Position numbers and translations under genes: made by a program. Under the pieces are notes generated by a model that saw only the letters and a list, made by a program, of their open reading frames with translations, had not been told where the DNA came from and ran no database searches. Below, in pieces: positions 17,343 through 25,200 of a DNA stretch of 64,000 bases. The stretch's first letter is position 1. Each line of letters starts with the position of its first letter. The stretch comes from Fibrobacter succinogenes (GTDB lineage Bacteria > Fibrobacterota > Fibrobacteria > Fibrobacterales > Fibrobacteraceae), in the NCBI GenBank assembly GCA_902791475.1, contig CADAWC010000029.1:53176-117175 (forward strand), given 5' to 3'.

Positions 17343-17546
17343 CATATAAAAACACGATTTTCTAGTTTTTATATGTACTAAAAAACAATCAACAAGCCAT
17401 CACCGTACGCCAAGTACATATAAAACTAACGTTCTGGAGCGTTTTATATGCTTGCACAGCCATAAATCGAGACGTTTTACATAAAACTTTGTACACAATC
17501 CCAAGAAAAATACATATAAGAACCCCAATTTTCAAATTCTTATATG
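17343..17546. repeat. Cluster of three CATATAAnAA hairpins in a 443-bp gap
   Basis: Three inverted repeats of 33-34 nt: 17343-17375 (CATATAAAAAC/GTTTTTATATG, 11-bp stem, 11-nt loop), 17417-17450 (CATATAAAAC/GTTTTATATG, 14-nt loop) and 17513-17546 (CATATAAGAA/TTCTTATATG, 14-nt loop). A smaller palindrome GTTTTACATAAAAC lies at 17474-17487. Stems share the same sequence while loops differ. The gap 17146-17588 contains no gene. They may be protein-binding sites, RNA hairpins or a small mobile repeat. Confidence 0.85.
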
Positions 17547-17588
17547 CATCCGTTTAAATTTCACACTTAAATCGCCGTAGCCCCGCCC

Positions 17589-18428
17589 CTACGGTACAAG
17601 TACGCCCATGCTAGGCGAGAGTTCGAAGCGGATGGAGCCCTGCAAATCGGTGCGGTAAAGTTTCAGTGAATCGCCTAGCACCAAGTTCAGTTTACGTACA
17701 ACAGATGGTGCGGGATGCCCGTAACGATTACCAGCACCGACGCTCACGAACGCATATTTCGGCGACACCTGCGACAAGAAACTTAGCGTATTGCTCCCCG
17801 CCGAACCATGATGCGCCACCTGCAAAAGGTCTGCCGAAAGCGTCGGATTCATCTCAAGCACATGGCGCTCGCCCACCGAATCCAGGTCGCCCGTTAAAAG
17901 CATCTTGCTTGCGCCAAACTTCCCGAGCAGCACCACACTCGCGCGATTCTCGCCCACGCGCAAATAGCTCGCCGGCCACAGCACTTCAAAGCCATTATCC
18001 CCACCCCCAAAGCTAACGTTCTCGCCTCGCAATAGCGTATCCACTGGCGTTCCAAGCGCTCTCGCCACCCGCAACACACTATCGCGAAAGAACGCGCCCG
18101 CTGTATCCGGCCCCATGTACAGACGCCGCACAAAAACGCCCCGCCCCGCAAGCTCCAAAAATCCGCCAATATGATCCCGATGGTTATGGCTCAGCACCAC
18201 CCAATCGAGCGTATCGACCCCGCGGGCCAAAAGTGAATCCACCACGCCGACCGAATCGGGCCCAAAATCGTACATCGCATAGCGCCCGCCATATTCGAAG
18301 AGCACTGCAAGCCCCTGCCCCACGTCAATCGCCGTCGCATGCATCGACGTTTCACCCTCCGCCGCCCCGCTCACGTACATGCAGCCGTTAATCACCGCCG
18401 CGACAATCAAAATCCAAAAAAGCTTCAT
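17589..18428 (-). CDS. ComEC/Rec2-type metallo-beta-lactamase-fold hydrolase, probably lipoprotein
   Basis: 279 aa. The hydrophobic leader ends with a lipobox-like VINGC (residue 16). The rest is the soluble ComEC C-terminal type domain: HATAIDVGQGLAVLFEYG, metal ligands in LSHNHRDHIGGF (HxHxDH), LLTGDLD, and LLQVAHHGSAGSNTLSFL followed by FVSVGAGNRYGHP. In full ComEC this domain follows a DNA channel; here it is alone, as in many secreted stand-alone homologues that may degrade DNA or another phosphoester. It starts just downstream of a promoter element at 18456-18490. Confidence 0.88.
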   Translation of the reverse strand: MKLFWILIVAAVINGCMYVSGAAEGETSMHATAIDVGQGLAVLFEYGGRYAMYDFGPDSVGVVDSLLARGVDTLDWVVLSHNHRDHIGGFLELAGRGVFVRRLYMGPDTAGAFFRDSVLRVARALGTPVDTLLRGENVSFGGGDNGFEVLWPASYLRVGENRASVVLLGKFGASKMLLTGDLDSVGERHVLEMNPTLSADLLQVAHHGSAGSNTLSFLSQVSPKYAFVSVGAGNRYGHPAPSVVRKLNLVLGDSLKLYRTDLQGSIRFELSPSMGVLVP

Positions 18429-18455
18429 AAGCGTCCTTTTTTAACTGTTCCTGCT

Positions 18456-18490
18456 TATATAACACGCTTTTTTCGCGATTTTGGTCCGAA
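18456..18490 (-). promoter_or_regulatory. Promoter-like element shared with 22157-22194 (copy A)
   Basis: On the minus strand it reads CGGACCAAAATCGCG, then AAAAAAGCGTGTTATATAAG. About 28 of 33 positions match the element upstream of the nuclease-family gene at 22118. The TTATAT lies 28-33 nt before the start codon of the ComEC-type gene, at the place expected for a -10 box. Confidence 0.6.
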
Positions 18491-18563
18491 TTTTCTCTCG
18501 CAAAATTCAACTTTTTTACAAAAAGACCATTTTTTATTATCTTTACTGCTAATTGAGGTCTCT

Positions 18564-18920
18564 ATGCAATTACCTAAGTACAAAAAGAAGAAACGCATCA
18601 AGCTCAAAGTCTGCCAGGAACCCGGTTGCGGCCGTGAATTCTGGGGTCACCCGATCGCGAAGTACTGCGAACTGCACCGCGACATCAAGCAGCGTCAAAA
18701 GCAAAAGAAGGATATCGAGAACATCGAATCCAAGAACATCATTTTCCGCCACAACTACACGGAAGCCATGGACTTGGAATTCAAGTGCTGCCTCGAAGGC
18801 TGCAACAACACGTTCACGATCCGCATGTTCCCGAAGCAGTACGTCTACCCGCGCTTCTGCATGGAACACAGAAACGACTTCAAGCGTGCAAATTTCCTCC
18901 GAATCATGCAGAAAAAGTAG
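18564..18920 (+). CDS. Small Cys/His-rich (probable zinc-binding) protein
   Basis: 118 aa from the ATG at 18564, preceded by TTGAGGT. Very basic N-terminus (KYKKKKRIKLK). Two similar Cys/His modules: CQEPGC...YCELH at about residues 17-38, and CCLEGC...FCMEH at about residues 75-102, each fitting Cys-x4/x3-Cys...Cys-x2-His. This suggests two zinc ribbons, perhaps for nucleic acid binding. I recognise no named family. A strong terminator follows at 18962-18992, so it is a monocistronic gene. Confidence 0.75.
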   Translation: MQLPKYKKKKRIKLKVCQEPGCGREFWGHPIAKYCELHRDIKQRQKQKKDIENIESKNIIFRHNYTEAMDLEFKCCLEGCNNTFTIRMFPKQYVYPRFCMEHRNDFKRANFLRIMQKK

Positions 18921-18961
18921 TCGCTACGCGCTAAAAACAAATTTTTTAGAAAAAAGTTGCC

Positions 18962-18992
18962 GCCATCCCTTGAAATTTGGGATGGCTTTTTT
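18962..18992 (+). terminator. Rho-independent terminator
   Basis: GCCATCCC, a 9-nt loop, GGGATGGC and then six T residues, 42 nt after the stop of the small Cys/His protein gene. Confidence 0.92.
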
Positions 18993-19011
18993 ATATTTGG
19001 TCTCGCTACAT

Positions 19012-19056
19012 GGTGGATGTAGCTCAATTGGTTAGAGTCCCAGATTGTGATTCTGG
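19012..19056 (+). pseudogene. 5' fragment of tRNA-His(GTG)
   Basis: The sequence GGTGGATGTAGCTCAATTGG onward matches the 5' acceptor strand, D arm and anticodon arm of tRNA-His, including the extra G at -1. The anticodon arm is complete: CCAGA, loop TTGTGAT (anticodon GTG), TCTGG. After 19056 the T arm and 3' acceptor strand (expected CATCCACC) are absent. The dispersed repeat GTCATGCCCGCCTCCGAGCG begins at 19070. A functional tRNA cannot form. Confidence 0.88.
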
Positions 19057-19069
19057 ATACGCCAAAGAT

Positions 19070-19093
19070 GTCATGCCCGCCTCCGAGCGGGCA
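19070..19093. repeat. Dispersed palindromic repeat beside the tRNA fragment
   Basis: 24 nt identical (inverted) to 9302-9325. It contains the GCCCGC/GCGGGC palindrome and starts 13 nt after the tRNA-His homology ends. Confidence 0.85.
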
Positions 19094-19119
19094 CCTCCTT
19101 TTCTGCACACATTCTCGAA

Positions 19120-21027
19120 TTAAGTCTTACCCACGAACTTGAGCGCGAGCATGGTAATGTCGTCGAACTGCGGGGCGTCGCCCACGAACTCGTCTATTTT
19201 CGATTTCACGAACGGACAAATTTCGGCAGGTTCCATGCCGCAAGCTTCGCGGAGCGTCTGCAAAAGGCGGTCGTCGCCAAAAAGTTCCTCGTTCGCATTG
19301 GTCGCTTCGGTCACGCCGTCCGTATAAAGGAATATCGTATCGCCAGGCTCAAGCTTGAGCGTCTGGCGTTTGTACCGAGTCCCCTCCATTGCGGCAAGCA
19401 CAAGCCCGGGCCTGCTCTTTGCAAATTCGACCGTTCCGTCATCATGGCAAATCACCGGCGGATTATGCCCTGCACAAGCGAATTCCACTTCACCCGTCCG
19501 CAAGTCGAGAATGCCCATCCAGACCGTAACAAACATGTTCAAGTAATTGCGGAACGCGAGGCGGTCATTCACCACGTTGAACGTATCTTCCACGGAACTC
19601 CCAGCAAGCACCACGCTCTTGAGCATCGAGCGCGAAGACATCATCAAAAGAGCCGCCGGAATCCCCTTGCCCGAGACATCGGCAATCAGGAACGCGAGGC
19701 GGTTTTCATCCACCTTCACAAAGTCGTAAAAGTCGCCACCCACTTCTTTCGCAGGCAAGATGAACGGATAAAGCTTATGGCGATTGTCCTTCACGCCGTC
19801 GTCGTCATCGTTTTTCGCCAGCAAGCCGAGCTGGATTTTACGCGCCATTTCCAGTTCGTTCTGTACACGCTCCACACCTTTTTGCTTTTCGATATTCTCT
19901 TTGAGCGAATCGCGCATGTGCCCAAACGCTTCGGCGAACTCCGCAATTTCGTCCTTGCCCTTGACTTGCGGAATTTCGACTTCAAAATCGCCTTGGCCCA
20001 ATCGCTTCGCCACCCCTGCAAGCGCCTTGAGCGGTCGCGTCACGCGGCTCGAAATCACAAGCACCAGCACAATCATCAAGATATAACTCGCTAAGCCAAG
20101 GATGCCGAGCACCGAAGCCATCTTACGTTGTTTTGCAAAGAATTCATCCGCAGGCCACACGACGCCGAAAATCCAGCCGTCCACCTTCATGTGCGAAAAA
20201 TAGATGCAAGCCTTTTCGCCACTAAACGTCTTGCCGAGCAAAAGTCCGCTGCGCAAATCGCGGACCGCACTCTCAAAAGCAGACAAGCCCGCCTCATGAC
20301 CCTTCGCCAGCGAATGGAGCGATTCCTTGAAAACCCATTCATCGCGCGGATGCGCTACAAACCTACTTTCCGCAGAAAGGATAAACGCATATCCCGAGTT
20401 TTCAATATTTATCGAGGAGACCGCATCGCGCAAGAACGAGACAAAAATATCAAGCCCGACAACGCCCTTGAATTTCTTAGAACCGTCGGGAAGAGTCTGG
20501 TAAAAAGGCATCGCATAAAGCGCCACCGGCTGGTCCGCATAGACGCCAATAAACGGTTCGTACCACTGGCCCTTGCCCGTTTCGATGGACTGTTTGTACC
20601 AAGGCATTTCACGGTAGTCCTTCACCTCCATGAGCTTGCCCTCGAGACCGTGCCCCGTGATGCGCATGAACTCGCGACCGTTCCGTTCAGGTTCGTAGGC
20701 GATAAACAGCGCAGACGCAATCGGGTTTTTCTCATGGGTGCGCACGTATTCCACCGGCAAAAACTCCTCGATATCCTTCTTGCTCAAGTCGCCACGTTCG
20801 AGCATCGCCACAATGTTTTTTACAACCGCGGCGTTATCTTCAAAGATATTGTCGATGGAAGACACGTGCTTTTCACTGATTTCCTGACCACGTGCCATGA
20901 TGAGTTCCGACATCCTCGAGCTGACCTGCTGCTGAAGCATAAAAATCATCGCGACAAAAATCACCGTGATGCCGAGCAATATCAAAACAGTCTGTTTAAA
21001 TGCAAGACTGTGAAAATTCAATTTCAT
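19120..21027 (-). CDS. Membrane sensor with Cache, HAMP and SpoIIE-type PP2C phosphatase domains
   Basis: 635 aa from the ATG at 21027, preceded by GAGGGG at good spacing; an upstream in-frame extension has no site. Two membrane helices (about residues 10-30 and 300-322) flank a periplasmic Cache-type sensor (PWYKQSIETGKGQWYEPFIG, GVVGLDIFVSFL). Then a HAMP domain (SSRVTRPLKALAGVAKRLGQ), a short coiled coil and a PPM/SpoIIE (RsbU-like) phosphatase with EVGGDFYDF, LIADVSGKGIPAALLM, FACAGHNPP, YTDGVTEATN and FDDITMLALK. It should dephosphorylate an anti-sigma antagonist in response to an extracellular signal. No partner gene is adjacent. Confidence 0.93.
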   Translation of the reverse strand: MKLNFHSLAFKQTVLILLGITVIFVAMIFMLQQQVSSRMSELIMARGQEISEKHVSSIDNIFEDNAAVVKNIVAMLERGDLSKKDIEEFLPVEYVRTHEKNPIASALFIAYEPERNGREFMRITGHGLEGKLMEVKDYREMPWYKQSIETGKGQWYEPFIGVYADQPVALYAMPFYQTLPDGSKKFKGVVGLDIFVSFLRDAVSSINIENSGYAFILSAESRFVAHPRDEWVFKESLHSLAKGHEAGLSAFESAVRDLRSGLLLGKTFSGEKACIYFSHMKVDGWIFGVVWPADEFFAKQRKMASVLGILGLASYILMIVLVLVISSRVTRPLKALAGVAKRLGQGDFEVEIPQVKGKDEIAEFAEAFGHMRDSLKENIEKQKGVERVQNELEMARKIQLGLLAKNDDDDGVKDNRHKLYPFILPAKEVGGDFYDFVKVDENRLAFLIADVSGKGIPAALLMMSSRSMLKSVVLAGSSVEDTFNVVNDRLAFRNYLNMFVTVWMGILDLRTGEVEFACAGHNPPVICHDDGTVEFAKSRPGLVLAAMEGTRYKRQTLKLEPGDTIFLYTDGVTEATNANEELFGDDRLLQTLREACGMEPAEICPFVKSKIDEFVGDAPQFDDITMLALKFVGKT

Positions 21028-21132
21028 CAAAACCCCTCGAATACCCCAATGAGAACCTTTAAGTAAACATATATTTTTTGAGGGGAATATCAACCCATGA
21101 TTTTAAACCATGGGAGCTAAATCACATAAAAA

Positions 21133-21157
21133 GCAAAAACCGGCCACAAGGACCGGT
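21133..21157 (-). terminator. Terminator after the nuclease-family gene
   Basis: Minus strand: ACCGG, loop, CCGGT followed by TTTTTG. It lies 29 nt past the stop at 21186. Confidence 0.7.
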
Positions 21158-21185
21158 ATTCAAAATCACAAAAAAGAGATTGCAC

Positions 21186-22118
21186 TTAAGCTTCCGCCAA
21201 CTCCATATCCTTTTTAATCTCATGGACAAGATACAAAGGGATATCCGTCACTTCAGCGACTTCTTCAGGAGACATATTTCTAGCAAGCATTTTCCTTGCA
21301 ATTTGTTCCTGCTTGGAAAACACTGCCATAGACTTGTCAAAATCGCTCATATCTACAGTCATAAGATACCTCGAACTAAAATTACTCAATTTGACCTCAC
21401 TTTGCAACATCTTGAAAACAGGATCATTTGCAAACTCCCCAAAATCAGACTCTCGATTAAGAGTGTCTATAGCCCGGAGCCACTGAGCAAGACGACTGCG
21501 GTCATCAGCAAACGTATCAGCATGGGCAAAAAACTTATTTACTTCAACGATCGTAATAGTCTGGCGATCATAATAAAGCAACTGTTCCTGATTTCGGAGT
21601 TGTACCGTATGGCGATAATTGCGTGACACACTCCAAGGATAGGCATCTGTAAACTGAAAGCTAATGAGATTAAGATTTTCTAGGACAGGCGGATCATTTT
21701 TTCGAACCATGTTACTGATGAGACGGGACACATAAAGCACAACACGGTTTCTATAAACCATATTGCTTTCATGCTGAACTTCAATAGAAATACGGTCGCG
21801 AGGATACCCTCCCTCCCGCTCATTAGTCAGCAAGAGGTCTGGTTCAACATTTCTATAGCCAAGCTCACCAGGAATAAATGGATTCACAAGCTTAGGATGA
21901 GCAACACGATCCGCACCTAGTAGGTTTAAAGAAGCATTTATGAGATCCGTTGTAAGTGCAATGTTTTTCTCACTCGCAAGAATCTTTTTTATGCAACTGT
22001 CGTTATAAAAATAAACATTCTCGTTTTCATGTTCTTTGACAACAGAATCAACATCCAATCCGTTTTCTTTAGCCGTTCTAAGTTTCTTAAGAAAAAAGCC
22101 AAATTGTTCTCTATTCAT
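21186..22118 (-). CDS. PD-(D/E)XK nuclease-family transposase (Rpn/PDDEXK_2-like)
   Basis: 310 aa from the ATG at 22118, with AAAGGAT upstream. The catalytic pattern is Asp in NVEPDLLLTN (about residue 98) and Glu-Val-Gln in RISIEVQHE (about 112), as in the PDDEXK_2/Rpn family. The C-terminus ends with the usual short helical motif (ARNMSPEEVAEVTDIPLYLV). These proteins are often annotated as transposases; the related E. coli Rpn proteins are DNA endonucleases that raise RecA-independent recombination. No terminal repeats flank it. It has its own promoter element and terminator, so it is a single-gene unit. Confidence 0.85.
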   Translation of the reverse strand: MNREQFGFFLKKLRTAKENGLDVDSVVKEHENENVYFYNDSCIKKILASEKNIALTTDLINASLNLLGADRVAHPKLVNPFIPGELGYRNVEPDLLLTNEREGGYPRDRISIEVQHESNMVYRNRVVLYVSRLISNMVRKNDPPVLENLNLISFQFTDAYPWSVSRNYRHTVQLRNQEQLLYYDRQTITIVEVNKFFAHADTFADDRSRLAQWLRAIDTLNRESDFGEFANDPVFKMLQSEVKLSNFSSRYLMTVDMSDFDKSMAVFSKQEQIARKMLARNMSPEEVAEVTDIPLYLVHEIKKDMELAEA

Positions 22119-22156
22119 AAGTTTATCCTTTAATGCGGTAGAGAACACCTCTACCA

Positions 22157-22194
22157 CTATATTTACACGCTTTTTTCAGCAATTTGGTCCAAAA
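22157..22194 (-). promoter_or_regulatory. Promoter-like element shared with 18456-18490 (copy B)
   Basis: Minus strand: TGGACCAAATTGCTG, then AAAAAAGCGTGTAAATATAG. It lies about 40 nt before the start of the nuclease-family gene, with the TAAATA/AAATAT at the -10 position. Nearly identical to copy A although the downstream genes are unrelated. Confidence 0.6.
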
Positions 22195-22215
22195 TATTTT
22201 GTAAAAAACTTCAAA

Positions 22216-22252
22216 CAAAAAAAGACCCGCAGGTTATTTTGCCCACGGGTCT
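22216..22252 (-). terminator. Terminator after the GLUG protein gene
   Basis: Minus strand AGACCCG...CGGGTCT stem followed by seven T residues, 32 nt after the stop at 22284. Confidence 0.88.
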
Positions 22253-22283
22253 ATTGTAATCGTCAATCAAAAAAACTAGGGAA

Positions 22284-25200
22284 CTATTTTTTCAGGAGCA
22301 TCACTTTTTCGGTCGCCTTGCCACCCACTTGCAGCACACCGACATAGCGGCCCCGGGCAACCTCTCCAGCATCAAGCGATTCGAAATGCGCCCCCGTTGT
22401 ACGACGGCCCAGGTTAAACGTGCGGACGACACGGCCCTGCATGTCGACAAGAGCGAACTTCACAGGAGCTGCTTTCGGAATTTCAAACAAGAGCGTCACA
22501 TGTGCATTTTGGAATGCAGCCTTAAAGTTTGCACTTCGCGCAATCGCAATTTCAGGAATTCCGTTCGAAGATGCAAGTTCCAGTTTTGCAGTCGTCGAAG
22601 CACTCCAAAGCGTATCCGAGCTGAGCACAACGCCAACGCGATAAGTGAGATCGAACTTTCCGGAAGGCGACTTCGCTTTTGCAAGCGAATCGACCAAAGC
22701 ACTGCTAGCAGAATCCAGCTTGAGCACCTTGACCGCAGCCGTATCCAAAATAATCGCCTCGTCAAGCAGCTTGTTACGAACGTTATTCGCCAACGATTTA
22801 TTGCTTTCGAATGAAACTGCCTCACCCGTAGCCACAGGCATATTCGGCATTCCACGCAACAGCGGATAGGTCACACCTTCTTTGATATACCAGACCGAAT
22901 CAAAGTCAAAACCAGTAAACGTCTTTTGCCTATGCAAGTATTCAGGAAACCAAAAAAGGCCTTCTCTGTTATGATTCTTGGGATCATATTCGAAATAAAC
23001 ATTGTCCTTAACCACACAAGCAGACAAATCTGTAAGTTTTCGGTCTTCAGCATTTTTTTGGCATGGTCTCTCTGCGATGTAGGAATTTTTAACTACTCCT
23101 GTATCCATTTTCACCCAAAACTCGTTTACGCCAATGGCGTACGAGTCTTCAATCAATCCACCATTAACATAAATAAAATAATCATGGCCTTTGCCAAGAG
23201 AATACGATTTTCGAATATTTCCCTCATTGCTGTTTGCAAATGCACGCGAATTAGAGGTCGAATCTATAGAATTACCAATCGCAAAAGATTTTTCGATATT
23301 TCCCTTATTCGTACTAACAAATCCATAAAATGCCGTTCCCGTAGCAAAGCAGTTTACAACATCTCCAAAATTTTCCTGAACAAAACCAGCTCCATTTACA
23401 TCAACTGACGCATGCGAGTTACGAATCACGCCATCTGCATTGACCTTTAAAGCAAAGCCCGCAACATCACGTCCTTTAATAGAACCATTCGCCACGGAAT
23501 TTTCTATGGTTCCGCGGTTTTCATTAACAAAGCCACTTCCTCCATTATATCTAGCATCAAAAACATCAACCCAAGTCGTGCAAGCCGATATCAAGCCTTT
23601 ATTGGTTGTAACAAGTCCAGAACCATCTTTTATACTACCCTTAAAAGTACTATTACGTATGGTTCCTTCATTTTCATAAACCAAACCACCATCAACATCA
23701 ATCGTATCTGCAACAACTTTTACATAATCGACCAAGCCCTTATTTTCATGGGCAAGTGCGGCGGACATTTTCAACCCCTGAGTTACTTCCATACGCAAAC
23801 TATCAACAACAGCATCTTCACCAATCGTATAGAACAAACCGCCGATACCTACAGAAACTATATCAATCCGTTTAATCGCGTGGCCCTTTCCATGGAACTT
23901 ACCTGTAAAAACAATCGTTCCTTCATGTTCATATTTAACGCCAAAGTATGAATCATATTTATAATTTCCAAACGACAAGAATCCACCCTCTTCATTAGAA
24001 GCAGAAGCATCAATATCATTTGCCAACTGATAAACAGACGACAACTTGTACTTACCATAGCCAATCGCTTTAAGGTCTTCATAAGTCTTGACTATGAACG
24101 GATCTTTTTCTGTACCGGAGCCCTTCATCTGGAATTTGGGATGCAATGTCGTCGGGCACGTATTTCCCATTGCAAACCATGCCAACACAGGATAGCAAGA
24201 CGAACTTGTCTGAGTCCACGTTGTTTGGAAATCCCAATTTTCATACGATGATACATCCAACATTTCTTTAGTCGTCATGGACTTGCCCACAGAGCTATTG
24301 TCGTATTCCCAAACTTCTCCATCGTAGTAAACAGACGTGAATGTCGATTTAGAAGTTTCGCCCATCACATTCCCGGTTTTGGATTGGCCTTGGACATGGC
24401 TTGCACAAGCGATATTTTTATATGTAGATGCAGAATCTATCCCAGCAAAACCACCAACATACGAATCGCCGGACACTCTAGCCATGGACCAAGCATTCCA
24501 ATAAAAAGTCTTTTTAGAACTTCCTACAAAAGATCCCACATATTTTTTTCCAGATACATTCGCTTCGGGATTGATATAGACATGTTTTGCAGAACCGCCT
24601 TCTTTTGCCCCTGCAATTACGCCGACATAATTATGGCCACTAATCGAGAGCGTATCCGTCAAAATGCTATCAATTACAGCCCCTTCGTCTAACCCCGCAA
24701 TAGAGCCTACATAATTTTTTCCAACAATGGTATTATCAAAAAATGCCATATGGGAAATTTCCGATTTCGGATTCAATTTGGTAAACAAGCCAACATAATC
24801 TTCCGACGGTCGATTTATCGTCAGATTGTAAATTCCAAACATTTCAGTGACCACTTTTTTCTCAAGTTGATGTTGTTGCTCACCACCAATTAATTTACCA
24901 CTAAAACCATCCTTTCCACCGATAGGTTCAAAACCAGCACAGACTCCATCAACACAGTTTTCTTCTGCCGAGGCCGAAGCATTAATCAAGTGAGTCAGCT
25001 TATAGACTTTATCCAAACCATACTCATATTTACCGATATATTTCAAATCCTCGTACGATGAAATAAGGTAAGGTCTTTCGTCCGTTCCTTCACCGTCCAA
25101 AATATTGATGGATCCATCATCAACAAGCTTTTCGGGAAGCACTGCATCCGTTCCCTTGAAATAAGGATACGACTCGCCTTCTTGAATGGTCCATACACCG

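Noticed and set aside
17343..17546. CRISPR array
   Set aside because: The repeated parts are inverted (stems) rather than direct repeats of constant length, only three units exist, and no cas gene is in the window.
19012..19090. Complete tRNA-His
   Set aside because: No T arm or 3' acceptor strand can be found after the anticodon arm, so it is only a 5' fragment.
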